Part shown: positions 48,001 through 60,145 of the stretch, piece by piece
How positions within the stretch are numbered: the first letter of the stretch is position 1
Layout: the number at the start of each line of letters is the position of its first letter
Origin: Ulota crispa
Lineage: Eukaryota; Streptophyta; Bryopsida; Orthotrichales; Orthotrichaceae
Assembly: GCA_963920765.1 (NCBI GenBank)
Contig: OY987246.1
Location: 8,806,501-8,870,500, forward strand
Reading direction: 5' to 3'
Length of the DNA: 64,000 nt
Made by a program: the position numbers and the translations under genes
Notes under the pieces: model-generated
What the model was told of the DNA's origin: nothing
Seen by the model: the letters and a program-made list of their open reading frames with translations, nothing else
The model's database searches: none

Positions 48001-51000
48001 AAATCCTTTGACCGATCCAGAGTCAATCGAACGAAACACCTGCAAATAAATTAAGAATAATGAACAGTCAGCTTGCCAAACTATAACTAGGATAAAAAGG
48101 GAAGATAACTTCCAGCAAGGATAACGCCACAGAAGTTTAGTTGATAATGCTGATGCTTCATAATGTCAAGTTCTAGATCCAAGGCAACCGTGTCACGCTC
48201 TAATTGGCTTCTCAACGGCTCTTCAGAAGAAGGTTATAACCTATAATCCATTTGCTCAATGTGAGCCTTTTGACCAATCAAACATACAGATAAAGATGTT
48301 CAATACGTGCCCATACGTCCAATACCTTCTCGGAAAAGACGCCCTCGAAGGTAATTCAGTCTAATACTATTCACTCACCAGAGCAAAAGCAAATTTACAG
48401 GCATTGAAGAAAGAAGGTTAAGATTTTTTAGGCAAAAGGCAGGCCCCACTGATTACAAGCTCACCTGGACATGCCAAGACTCGGGATCATCGTCTTTGGT
48501 AACATACAGCTTGGGGTCACCTTCAGGAGGAAAAGGCTGTTTGGGACCCAAAATCCATGAAATTCGCTCAATTTGTATGAGTTCATCATCGTGCCGGTGA
48601 GTTGCCTTCCTCCATCTTTGCTCAAAATTGGTCAGAATATCATATGCAGCCGGCCCGTCAATCTTGCAATGCCAGTCATGCCAAGGTTCCCTTGGACCTC
48701 CACCATCAGCCCCTGCCTGTAAGCAGAGTAAAGCCGAGTTTATAAGTAAGGGAGATTGCAAAATACTTAAATATATGAAAAACTGAAAGAACGTTGCCTC
48801 AACATCCTTGGGAAAAGAAGACCAGAATCTATTTGAACAATCTTGAGCTCGCCTTAGGTGAGATTTACCAAACGCTACCGAAAGAAAACAAGAATTGGTC
48901 ACTAAGTGAGTGCCATGCATGCTCTCCACTGTGTCAAAAATTTGAGTTTTTTTCCCTATTGCCATCTATACTTGAACTTCTTTGATAATTCCTTCTTCAA
49001 ACTGACATTATAGAATATCCTGAATATTTGCCACACTATCCACGATTAATGCACACTTGTCACATGTTAGAACTATATCACATTGAAAAATTGGAATGTC
49101 CAAGTGGTAAGATTAAGGAGATTTGAGTGTAAAATCGAGAAGGGCGAGTTCTCACAGCTGCTAAAAATGTCAAGAAAGGAGAACGGGGCACACAGAAACA
49201 AAAAATTAAAACAATAATAATTATTTTCCAATATGGAAAGAAACGAATTAACTCACTGTAAACGTAGGGTTATGGTAATCGTTCTTATGAAACGTATTCA
49301 GCGTGCTGAAGAGAGAGTGAGATGGCGTGTCAAAACGCCCGTCACAAAGATCCAAACCACCGATGAAGGATACCAATTTGCGTTTGTTCCCAGGACCTTG
49401 AGCATCAACGATTGTACATTTTTGATGATGCGTGTACAGGGTTCCCACAACCTGCATTCAGGAACACAATAGTTAGCTGCAGATCTCTTAAACGTAACAA
49501 AAAAATATGTCTCATCGTGTTCTCATATTTTTCCTTTCTCCTTGAGTGGGACTTTAATATACAAAACTTTAATAAATAATAACAAAATACTTTAATAGTT
49601 ACAAAAGTCCTCTGAGAAGAGTAAAATCAGTATTACAATGTTAATATGTTAGTACACTTAAATACCAGTTAAACTGTCTAAACCAAAATTAGGGCGAGGG
49701 AAAATCGTCCTATTTCCAACTCTAGCAGTTATTACAGAGCAAACTGTGGCGAGGACCTGTTGCCTGAACCAGCTGAGTTTGGCGTCAGCATAACGTGGAG
49801 CCAGTACGCAGCGAACGGCACTGTTCCTGAAAAAACTCTTGGTCTCCTCGTCATGAACTCCCATCAGTCCTTCCTGTGTGAAACACAACGGACCAAAAAT
49901 TAACATTACAGGACTCTTTGCTGATTATACCAAAACTCACAATATGCTGAATGGTGTTGCCTCAAAAGCGACAGCAAAACCCAGAACTTGAAGGAGGACT
50001 AATACTATCTTCAACAATAATTTGATAAGTCCCGTCTCCTTCCTTCCTTAGCGTTCATGAAATGCTATAGAGCTCAACTAATAAGCACCCTTGAAAGTTG
50101 AGCTGATTCAATCGTGTTCTTATTCCCTCCATAATACTCTTAATCACAAAAATATCACGTTGGGAAGACAAGCTAGCTCCCGTTAAAAGTTTGACAGCTG
50201 AATTGAAAACAACAAAAAAACCTATATTTCAAAACATTGCATAATTGTTTAAGATGGTAGGCTAGAAATATCTCGTTCCTTCTTAATGTTCTCAGCATTC
50301 TACTGCCCATCTAACACACGCATTTGACAGTTGGATTAATAATGATCTCACTCTGATTATCTTCTGCATCCCTCACCCAAGCTAGTTCCCATCCAAAGAT
50401 TGAAAGTTTTAGATAAAGAACTTTCTATTCACAAATTTCGCAATTGGAATGACATTGGATCCGCAACAACATACCGTTTTAATAAAAGGGCTATGATGAG
50501 ACGTTTTGTCATCCCAGACAAGCAAGAGCACTCTCACTCCCTCCGCAGACTTTCGCTTCAACAGGTCTCCAAGGATCAACTCCCCACCGTCCGGAATCTC
50601 TCGTCTAGTATCACGCAGCAATCTGACTTTCGTATAAACAGACCACCCTGCAATATATACCAAATGATGCGCTTCCAGAATAGCGGTACACAACTCCTCC
50701 CAAGCTTGCCTATGATGAAACGGCACTCCCCCTTCCAGCTTAATCTCAGGCAAGGAACCGTCCATTATATGAGCATCTTGATACATAGTAAGCTGACAGC
50801 CTCTCCTACTAGGGAAGTAAGTATTAGGAACTCCATGCAAATTGTTTGGCTCTCCAATACCGCCATAATAAATGGGGTTCCTGTCAACAGAAGTGAACTT
50901 CATCTTGAAAAAAATCTGCGCATCGCCGTGCACGATTTTGCCATTGGCATCAACGACATCGTGCCACCCTTCAATTTCTTCACCGTTAATGACTCTTTCC

Positions 51001-52831
51001 ACAGGGATATTCACCTCTCCGATAAGCTGAGCTCCGAGCATGTCATTGTCTTTGATATTGATCTGCACCTCGTTAATGTAATGTGCAACTGGGATTGAAA
51101 AATGCTCATCCCAAACAGGATCGGTATCATTAGGAATAACCCGGGTTCGGACCAAGCGTGCTCCAGCTAAATTAACCGCAGCATAAGGATCGCTGGTGAT
51201 CCCCTTCGGACGATGGCCATGTCCTAGTGTGCCATCACCAATTTCTAGTTAATGAAGTACCCTAGTTTGTACTCATAACCAACTTCTCTTACTTTATTAT
51301 TGCCGATTATTTAGTTAAGATCCACAATAGTGAAGATGTTCAAACAGCTTCAGTGAAAAGTAAAATACAATTAAAATGTATTGCACAAAATCTCATATTG
51401 CAAACTATGAAATAAAGATAGGATTTGGAAAAGGTGCTGGCACGAGCAAAAACAGTCAAAAAAGTCTACAGTTTGAAAAATAGTAAAACAACTCGTAATC
51501 CCGAGAGCTAATCCGAAATCACCTTTGTCTTCCACTTTCGTCTTGGCCTTCACAAAGGGCGCCTTGCACACCGTCAAATAAGAGAAGCATTGCCTGACCT
51601 TCTCGCTGAACAGGTCCATGTTCGGCAGGTTCCTGGCCTCTTTGATCAAGACCTCCAAGGTTCCGTGTAAGAGTACTTTATCCTTGACAAGCTCCGACAT
51701 AGTGTCTTGCTGTGTTTCGTGACCGTCCATGATATAGCCTCCTTGGTTACGTCCAGATCCGTGATGACCTGCAGGAACAACAGATCTTATCAGAAACATA
51801 AACAACACGCCACTCTTGCTATTGATTCCAAATCCCTCAACTTTAGAAAGCTCGAAACGCAACAAGCTTCTGTTACAAATTTCTACTCTCTTGAATGAAA
51901 CACTCACAATTATGCAAACTTTCTCTTGATATTTAAGATAAATATGATAAATATTAGAAAATAGGCTCACGAACCCGAATTGATTGATTGATTGGTTTAA
52001 TATTCAACAAGCTTCGAATCTGGTCTTCAATTCGCTTGAATGCAAGAGTAAGATTGAAAGCCATTGTAGCAGGTAGGAGTGGCTCTGTTGATCTATTTAA
52101 TAAATCCCTATTCTATGCTCCTTATACTTTCACAAACTCTTGCTGAAAATCTGTGGCGAATAAAGCTTACAAACCGGCAAACTCAGAAAATTGAATCAGC
52201 AGAGACGCCTTTGCTGTTCTCTTAAATTAGTCTAATGTGAGAATCCGCATTCTACAATTTTCATGCTCCTACACCTTTGTGGAAAATATATAATTATCAG
52301 GTCAGTGTACTCGAAACCTGAATTGACGGATTAATTACTTTATTGAGTATTTGTGAAGTACTGGCGAACTCAAAGACCTGAATCGATGGATTAATTACTT
52401 TATTGATTATTTGTGAAGTACTGGCGAACTCAAAGACCTGAATCGATGGATTAATTACTTTATTGATTATTTGTGAAGTACTGGCGAACGTGAACGATAT
52501 TAAATACTAAATGATTAAAAAAATGTAAGAAACAATCCTAGTAAGACTAACGAACGTAAGCAAAACTGGTACACTTAAAGAAAAAAAGAACAACTACCGA
52601 CTTAAGTTACATACCTGCAAGATCCTGAGCTGCCATAGCAATTCCGGCTCCATGCATTCCAGCTTGAGGCATCTTCTGCTGTTTCTGATGCTCATGGTGA
52701 TGAACTTGAGGGCGATGAACATGCCCTGGAGCATGCCCTGGGGCATCACTACTCAAGGGATGTGCGACATCAGCTTCCGGCGTGTTAACCCCATTCGAAG
52801 GGGAAACAGAAGGTGCCGCAGCCCCTGGCAT
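45012..52831 (-). CDS. PLD: Phospholipase D, C2 type (complete, 12 exons)
   Basis: Exons: 52831-52615, 51768-51523, 51223-50475, 49873-49757, 49451-49257, 48716-48465, 48039-47971, 47688-47541, 47202-47054, 46699-46520, 46343-46146, 45308-45012. All joins are in phase and total 2817 bp, 938 residues plus stop. It hydrolyses phospholipids to phosphatidic acid at membranes. Residues 1-104 are a Gly/Pro/His-rich head ([16 protein letters not shown]). The calcium-binding C2 domain follows ([20 protein letters not shown] to about 240). HKD motif 1 is HHQKCTIVD (His452, Lys454, Asp459), the linker motif is YIENQYF in exon 8, and HKD motif 2 is HAKGMVVDD (His788, Lys790, Asp795). The C-terminus ends PDSLTT. 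Head and length favour the beta/gamma/delta group over alpha. Start: first ATG of the open frame, just after a stop-containing 5' region. Exon 4 uses an unusual donor, GTCCTC. Confidence 0.96.
52314..52494. repeat. Three-copy 60-bp tandem repeat in PLD intron 1
   Basis: Units share acctgaatcgatggattaat tactttattgattatttgtg aagtactggcgaa; copies 2 and 3 are almost identical and copy 1 differs at a few bases. Confidence 0.92.
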
Positions 52832-52873
52832 CCTTACTGTCTTCCCCTGGCTTAAACTTGCTTTCCTAAGTTA

Positions 52874-53089
52874 GTTGCAAGGTTTGTGACAAAAGAAGTT
52901 GCAAGATTTGTGACAAAAGAAGTTGCAAGGTTTGTGACAAAAGAAGTTGCAAGGTTTGTGACAAAAGAAGTTGCAAGGTTTGTGACAAAAGAAGTTGCAA
53001 GGTTTGTGACAGAAGAAGTTGCAAGGTTTGTGACAAAAGAAGTTGCAAGGTTTGTGACAAAAGAAGTTGCAAGGTTTGTGACAAAAGAA
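52874..53089. repeat. 24-bp minisatellite (9 units) upstream of the PLD start
   Basis: Nine units of gttgcaaggtttgtgacaaa agaa, almost invariant (one aagatt, one agaaga). It lies 43 bp before the PLD start codon, so it falls in the 5' UTR, a 5' intron or the core promoter. Because 24 is a multiple of three it is open in most frames (EVARFVTK on plus, FVTNLATS on minus), but no start or partner exon suggests translation. Confidence 0.92.
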
Positions 53090-53229
53090 GATCGTCTTCT
53101 AAAGTTATTCTGCGGGCACAAACCGCAGATCAAACTTGCGAACTCATCCAAACAGCCCTGCACAAATATGTTTTGTCAGCAACCGACTCAAGGTAGACGA
53201 TGCTAAACCTAAGCTTAGTCCTGTCTCGT

Positions 53230-53515
53230 AGGAAATTAAGTTACGGCCAGTTTCCATGGACAGGGATCGGAGCGTACAAGCTCACTGGATCCTCCGTCCC
53301 CCTCGTCACATTCATTGACATCGAGTTTGCCCAAAGAGTTTGCCCAAACGCAGGGTCGTGCACGAGTGCGCAGGACCCTCCGATCGCCACCCCTCATCCT
53401 GAGTCGTCGATTTAGCTGGACTATGGGGAACTTTGATGGGCCCGGTTGGCTCAAGGCCGGGTCAGGAACTCCAGGCTGGTTCGGCCTGGTCCCCATCCTG
53501 TCGTTCAGGGTTTAA
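53230..53515. other. GC-rich segment upstream of PLD
   Basis: About 280 bp of unusually high GC for this window, open in several frames but with no recognisable domain. Most likely promoter or 5' UTR sequence of PLD, or an unclassified repeat. It contains a local duplication, agtttgcccaa twice. Confidence 0.4.
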
Positions 53516-53555
53516 TTTTTGTTTTAGGTAACCGTCCCCATACCCGAGCGTTTAA

Positions 53556-54192
53556 CCCCTTAACGCCCCTGGAATTTTGGAGTATCTTAAAATTTGCTTG
53601 AAAGTGAATAAAATGTCAGCATTTTGATTAATTTTATCAATTTTTTTGAAATGTAACCGTAAGAAAATATGTTATAGATTGTATATAAAAAGAGATCACA
53701 ACTATTTCACTTATGGATTGAAAAATTATAATGTTTGATCATGAGGGTGTTAAAATTGTGAAAGTGGTTTGAAGTCTTTCAATCCTCTTTTTGCATCTCA
53801 AACCTAAAATTGAGGGTACCAAAAAAATATGAGTATGTAAAGTACAACATGCATAACCCCAATCAATTTACGGCTTCTCGAAATCTATTCTACAAAAAAA
53901 TTTAAATGAATTTTTAATGCAATTTTTTCTCCAAGTTCTAATGTACTTGAGGCTCATTTCTAGGAGCCTTCAAGACTAGAAAGTGAAGATTTGCAATGGA
54001 CACCCTTGCACAAAATCTTGAATAGACAAATCATGTTAATTCATTTTCAAGATCAGACTCTTGATGCTAAAACTAGACTTCAACAACAATTTAAATATAT
54101 ATACCAACCACAAATAACATCTTGAAAAATCGTTCAATATCCCTAAACAAAATTCAGAGGGGTGTAAAAACCGCCCCTCAGAAATTGGGGGG
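53556..54192. mobile_element. TTAA-CCC element (637 bp)
   Basis: TTAA at 53552-53555 and 54193-54196. Termini CCCCTTAACGCCCC and, reversed, CCCCCCAATTTCTGAGGGG match poorly, but the interior aligns in reverse orientation with 42223-42867 (cttgaggctcatttctagga, gtgaagatttgcaatggaca, caaaatcttgaatagaca). Confidence 0.6.
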
Positions 54193-54196
54193 TTAA

Positions 54197-54418
54197 CCCT
54201 GGAGGGCCCTTGGGCTTTGGAGCTACGGTACCAAATATGGTTGCAACCAATATTCAGAAGTTTGAATCAGCTAGAAATTAAGTGTTACAACCATACATAT
54301 TAAAGGGTTGTATGATGGTGGGTGCATAAAAATTTTGGAAAGCCCTCAGAATAGCTCAAATACATTTGTACATACAGCCATACATGCAGTTGCAAAGGGC
54401 TTTTATGACATTCAGGGG
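54197..54418. mobile_element. TTAA-CCC MITE, sharing a TTAA with its neighbour
   Basis: Left TTAA-CCCTGGAGGGCCCTTGG; right reversed CCCCTGAATGTCATAAAAGCC, flanked by TTAG. About 85% like 61501-61738 over its length (tctggagctacggtaccaaa, catacatattaaagggttgt, atgatggtgggtgcat). Confidence 0.75.
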
Positions 54419-55560
54419 TTAGGGGTCTAGGGTACTTCAAGGTCTAGGAAAATTTAGGAAAAAAAATCAAAAGGATTAGCCTTTCAACAAGCTATCATGG
54501 AACCTAATTTTTGTGGAAAAAGTATTGTAGATTATTTTACATTTTAGGGCAAAGTTGCAGCTCATAGGATCCCTATTAGCGACTCTAGACTACACTTGAA
54601 ACTACTTAGATGTGTTCCTATACATGTACTTGACGGTCTCAATCCCAACCCTTCCAAACTAGCTCATAAATTGACATGTGGCATGATTTGCTTGTGCAAG
54701 TGGCATTCACTACTCCACTTTGGGTTCAAAGTGAGTGGTGGACACCTCAAAAGTAGGGTTTGGCTTTGGAAAACACTTAGGTATGGGGATGGTTACCTTA
54801 GAGTGACTTGCACCCCAAAATGCAAGTAGGTAAGGAAAGTTTAGCTAAAATTGGAACAAATCAATGATCAGCAGAAGCTCATCCAAAAAAACTACTAATA
54901 TAAGCTATTTTCATCCAAAATATGGTGAAATGGGTTTCAGCTCAAATAGGGATATGACAATTTCATCATATTTTTCACTAGAATTTCTTAGTGCAGTGGT
55001 CACCATCTCATTTTCAAGGTAAGATTTAGGCAAAATTTGCTAAGAAATTAAACGTTGTCTTTCAAGCCTAGGACATGACCTCCGTTGCATGGGTTGGCCA
55101 TGCTTTGGCTCATGGGCTGGGTTTCCGGGGCTAGGTTTCAAGCTGACTCCGCCTCTTGGAGTTAAATTAGATACTCCCATTCCATAGTGTTTAAGGGTTT
55201 GGGATACTCCAGGGTCTTGAAAAATTCAAGAAAATAATCAATAGGGTTAGCCTTTCAACAAACTATCATGGAATGTCATTTATGGAAAAAATCATTGTGG
55301 AATATTTTTATATTAAAGGGCAAAGTTACAACTCATAGGGTTCCTATAACCAACTCTAGAGTAACCTTCAAACTGCTTGGATGTGTTCCTATAATGGCAT
55401 TTGACTATCCAATCCCAACCTTCCCAAAATAGCTTAGCAATTGACATGTGGAAAGAATTGCTTGTCCAAGCAGCATTGAGTGCTCCACTTTAGGTTCAAT
55501 AGTGTATGATGAATCCCTCAAATCTAGGGTGCAGAACTGAGTGCCACTCAAGAATGGGTA
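54419..55560. repeat. Diverged direct duplication
   Basis: 54420-54840 and 55190-55560 are alignable (ggttagcctttcaacaaact atcatggaa, ttacaactcataggatccctat, cttcaaactgcttggatgtgttcctat, aattgacatgtgg...cttgt). No reading frame is shared, so it is non-coding. Confidence 0.65.
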
Positions 55561-58010
55561 TATCTACATTATATAGAATTGTGTGATAAACCTATATATG
55601 AACTATTAGAAATTACATTATCTTTTGCACTTGTATTGTTATTAAAATCATACTTTTTTAAATAAAAATAGGAATGATGTTTGTACCACACTATTTTTAC
55701 TGTTCTCCCACACCTTTTATATATGGTCAATATTTAAAATATTATATTAAATGTGGACCATGGGCAAAACATCACTAATTTAAAACTATAACTTGACATA
55801 GAAGTTGCAATTTTAACATTATTTTTTTGCTCTAAATTATGCTCATAGTCTCAATTAAAAACCTAGCTTATGCTAAGTTTAAGTTGGACTTTTTATTCAA
55901 TACTATGTGTGGAATTTAGAGATGAAATTGCAACTTCTATGTCAAGTTATATTTTCAAATTAGTGATGTTTTTCCTATAGTTCACAGTTATTATAATATT
56001 TTAAATATTGACCATATAAAAAAGATGTGGTAGAAAATGTTGTGATAAAAATATCAATTTGCAATAGCTTCTAATTTTTTAAAATTTAATTGAATTTGAC
56101 TAATTTTTTATCAAATAGTTTCAAATTTTACTTGGTTTCTTGCAATTTCAACTGGTTGACATTACACTAAATGCCAATTCTCTCCAAACACTAACAATAG
56201 AAGATTTTTTACCCTTGGAAGATTACCTTTGAAGGCAAACCAACAATCAAGAAGAATTGTCATCTTCTAGAAGGTGAATTGGTGAAAATGACAAAACACC
56301 AATGGAATTCTGAAACAAAATATCTAAAATTCTTAAAAAACATTGTATGACAAAAAATCAATCAACCAAACAATACGAAAAGCAAGAGAAACTCCAGCTT
56401 TATAATCTCAAAATATGGAATGTTAGAGTTGACTCTCTTTTAACCCCTAAATCCCGAAGGGTGTTGCAGATGGAGAAAAGTCTAAAACTGCCATTTTTTT
56501 ATGATTTATTCAAATATCAAAATAATAAAGTTTTCTTGAAGTTTTTACCATATCAAGGTGAGGCAGTATGTGAAAAAAAAATTAGCCCATTTGATAGCGT
56601 TGATTAAAAGATTATAACATTCATAATTTCATAAAAAGTTTTTTTTGGCCCTGTCTGAAAGGGACAGTAGACTTTGAGGCCCCTCATATGAAATTTTTGC
56701 TCTACACAAACTCAAGAATTAGGGGTATTCATAAACGTATGATGTTAGATTCAACCATGCAAAATTTTAGACGCAATTGAGATGTCTAACTCACTCTAAA
56801 TGAGCATGTAATATAAGGTGGTCAAAGTAAACAACTATACTCTAGCCAATGTTTAGGTTTTTTTTGCACATTCAAAAAAAAATTACAAATCCAAATGGTA
56901 AAGTGACGTAACTCCACATTGTTTACAAGTAGGGATAAGTTTTTAAGGAAAATTACTAAAGTATGCAAAGCTATGGTAATTCAAGCTTTGTCACTAATCT
57001 TAAAATCTCCTTCATGAATAAAGGAAGATAGAAAGAAAGAGTGACTTCTATATACCATCATGTTCAATAAAGATAAACCTTTTGTTGGCTCCATGCTTTA
57101 ACAATAAGCTACCAAACTTCTTTGATTTGGTGAGCTAAACAAACTGCTAGTTGCTTAAAATTTTCATTACAAATGGCTAATAATGGCAAAACCTAAAAAT
57201 AAAAAAACCATTTACGCTTTTCCCCTTTGTGGGTGAAGATTAAAACGACATCTTTCAAAACATCCCCTATGGCCGTACATATATTTGCCATTGCAATTTT
57301 GGTCAAATGTGTAAGGCCACGTCTTGCCATCATTGCAAACCACACAGTTTCCTCTCAAATTAGAGATTAAGGGGTAATAATATCCATTATGGCTTCTTGG
57401 TTTTTTGCAATTTTGTCCTCCCCATTATGTAAGAGAAGTTTGCTTGTATTTCTAGATGAAATTGAAAATGAGTCATTGGCCTTGACAGCTCTTTACCATT
57501 CTTACACTCATGAACACACATGAAAAATATGTTCACTGTTGTCATGTCTATTTGAAACATATATATTTTGCATGTCCCTTGGCAAGTCTCCAATAAAAAA
57601 CCATGCCAGAAACCCCATGCCAAGATCCTCAACCAAACCCCCACCAAGATTACTATTGAAGCTAATTTCAGGCAAAAAATTTCTTCACTACTCTCTACTT
57701 GCACCAAGTTGTCCAAGTAGTCTACATCATTTCAAGCATCATGAATGTTCACTCAAACATCTAATTGATTTTACTTTTCTTTTCACACAAAGGTATTCAT
57801 TGTATGCACCTTGTCTCCAAATTTTAGAAACATCCGCTTAATATTGACTTCATGGTTTGCCGTGTTGTTTCTCCTATTTTTTCAATGGGCTCTAGGTAGT
57901 TAGTCCAATTTCCAATACCATATGTCATTTTATTTGTTTGACTAATTTTTGTATACACTTCCAATGATAATAATCTCATTTTCTAATTATACACTAGTCA
58001 AAAAATAGCA
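55561..58010. other. Intergenic stretch without a gene
   Basis: AT-rich. It includes an inverted segment pair at about 55690-55800 and 55900-56030 (atggtcaatatttaaaatat tata; cataaaaaagatgtggtaga), and a lone TTAA-CCCCTAAATCCC terminus at 56440. No coding signal found. Confidence 0.5.
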
Positions 58011-58330
58011 GTGTTTTTGCCGTCCCAGGGCCCGCTCAAATGCCCGTGCTCTATTGATGATGCCCTGAGAGGAGGTAAAATAGCTGGCGAACCTGAAAAG
58101 CTCCTCGAAGTAGCAGCAAGCGCTAAAAGGAGTGCTTTTTCCCAAAGAAAGAATAGTCACGTGACACGTCATATGAATATAGTGGGACTGTTCCGAAGAA
58201 GAATGCGACTCTGAAACAGCATTGTTTCAAAGCACCTGAGTCCAGGCCTCCAGGGTACAAAAAGGCTGAGGTCCACGTGGCATGCAAATTTACAATATCT
58301 CTGCAATCATTCACTCCTTAACCCCTATTG
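58011..58330. other. Isolated higher-GC segment
   Basis: About 320 bp with a 67-codon open frame on the plus strand (DDALRGGKIAGEPEKLLEVA). No motif is recognised and no splice-compatible neighbour was found. It could be an exon relic or part of a retroelement. Confidence 0.25.
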
Positions 58331-58524
58331 GTCACAGGTTGTCTGCTGTCTTGTGCTTTATACAGATCCATATTATACTGATTGTAAAGTGTATCATGAA
58401 AGAATATTTTGCAAGTTGGTGGTTTGAATAAGAATTTGCACAATTTAAAGTTGAGATCTACCTATTGTTTATTTATATTCACATAAATTTGGAAACTTAG
58501 AATTCAAAATATCACTTGGAATCG

Positions 58525-58812
58525 ACTACACTGAATACTGCGTTTAAGTTACCCCACATTACTTTCATGACATTTTGCACTATATAGATACTTACCGATT
58601 CTGCAGTAATTTTTATCAATAATTTATCAATAATTGTAGTAAACAAATTTTAAAGGGCTTAGCAATAACAATGAAGTCATGGCAAAACGTATTAGTGGCA
58701 TTTAGGTTGAAAATCATGAGAAATCCTAACATCTAAAGAGTTGCTTGCGCCTTCAAGTGTCCAAATAATGAGTCATGAGATACTTTTTTAGGGTGAAACA
58801 ACCTGAATAGTT
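58525..58812. mobile_element. MITE, CACTGAATA-GGTTGCC family, copy 4
   Basis: Left ctacactgaatactgcgttt aagttacc; shared interior gacattttgcactatataga, aatttatcaataattg, gggcttagcaataacaa, gagttgcttgcgcc, aatgagtcatgagatac. The right end is decayed (aacaacctgaatagt). Confidence 0.75.
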
Positions 58813-59025
58813 AACTCTTAAATGTCCAAGGTATCATATTTTGAAATTTAAAAATTTTCATTAAACTTTGGAATCATGTTGAAGGCATAAGATTTGATTA
58901 TTTCAAGGTTTTTTTTTGACAAAGTTGTGGGCTGAAGTTAGCTTCAACGTTCAATTTTAATTTCTTCCATATCTTATTTCAATTGGGTAGAAGGTAAACT
59001 GCAAGCACACATTTTGTGTCATCAC

Positions 59026-59235
59026 TAGTAGAAAACTGCATTGAAACCCACTAAATTATGTCAAATTGTTTTTGTTGAGTTCCTTGTTTCCAACGCAAAA
59101 TTCAACAGAACAACTCAAAATTTTGCAAAATTTCAACGCAAAAACTCATTCCAACTCAAAAATCTACGTTGGAAACAAGGAACTCAACAAAAATAGCTAG
59201 ACATAATTTAGTGGGTTTCAAAGCAGTTTTCTATT
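59026..59235. mobile_element. Foldback MITE, about 70-bp arms
   Basis: Left tagtagaaaactgcattgaa acccactaaattatgtc... tgttgagttccttgtttcca acg; the right arm is its reverse complement. The centre is rich in caacgcaaaa/aactcaaaa. Confidence 0.88.
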
Positions 59236-59857
59236 CATGCATGAAAAGTGTCAGAAAGCCTATGACAAGCTGCCAGGTTGAAAAAACAGGCATCAAGTTT
59301 AGAAATAGGTGAAGATTTCCCTTGGGCACCTTGGGCAATAAGGGCCCTTTTATTGGAATTTGTCATCTAACAAAATCTAAAAGTGCTTTTGGACTAATTT
59401 CACTTGGAATATGTTTGTTGTAAAAATTAGAGTTCTTTTACCATTGAAATTTCTTTCATTCATAATGATTTTTGGTCAATAACTAAAGCTAAAAAAAATC
59501 TTTGTATTAGGTGGCCGCCCCTTGACAATTGCATTGCACGCTCATTTGTGAAACTATGGTAATTTTGTATCCAAAAGATGCCAACCTACATTAGGAGTTT
59601 CAGGCAGCTCTAAAAAAACCAGAAAATTATGTACTCATCCACATTCAATTAGCAAAATCCGCATGGCCATTTTAGATTATCTTTTTGGGTAGTGCCATCT
59701 AGAAGCCTTGGAGTTCAAGATTCTACGGTTACAATTTTGTTTTGATGTATAATGATGATCTTACAAGAACAATTCAAAAACTTCAAAAGTGTCTTCCAAA
59801 AACAAGAAAAACACCCTTGGGCATTTTGGGGTTATGGAAACCTAAATGCAAAATATT

Positions 59858-60145
59858 TAGTGCACATTAAATATTGAGATTAGGTTGCCCCTTATGAATT
59901 TCTTAACATTTTACATTGTATTAATACTAACTAATACTACAATAATTTTCACCAATAATTATTACAATAAATAAATTTCATAAGACTTGGCAATAACAAC
60001 ATTGCAAAATATCAAACTAATAGTATCCAAATCTTGTGAAATCTTAGTACCTAAAGAGTTGCATGCACTGCTTGGTGGTCAAGCGATGAAGCATGAGATA
60101 TATTTTTTGGATAAGGCAACCTAATTGTTAAGGCAACTTATTCTT
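59858..60145. mobile_element. MITE, CACTGAATA-GGTTGCC family, copy 5
   Basis: Left attaaatattgagattaggt tgcc; right aaggcaacctaattgttaag gcaac. The interior follows copy 4 closely (acttggcaataacaacattg, cctaaagagttgcatgc, aagcatgagatat). The two copies lie about 1 kb apart in the same orientation. Confidence 0.75.

Noticed and set aside
50400-51098. A 232-codon ORF on the plus strand
   Set aside because: It is the antisense shadow of PLD exon 3, whose minus-strand frame carries clear C2 and catalytic-domain sequence.
52852-53206. Repetitive ORFs with 8-residue period on both strands
   Set aside because: A 24-bp tandem unit without internal stops is automatically open; no neighbouring exon or start supports translation.
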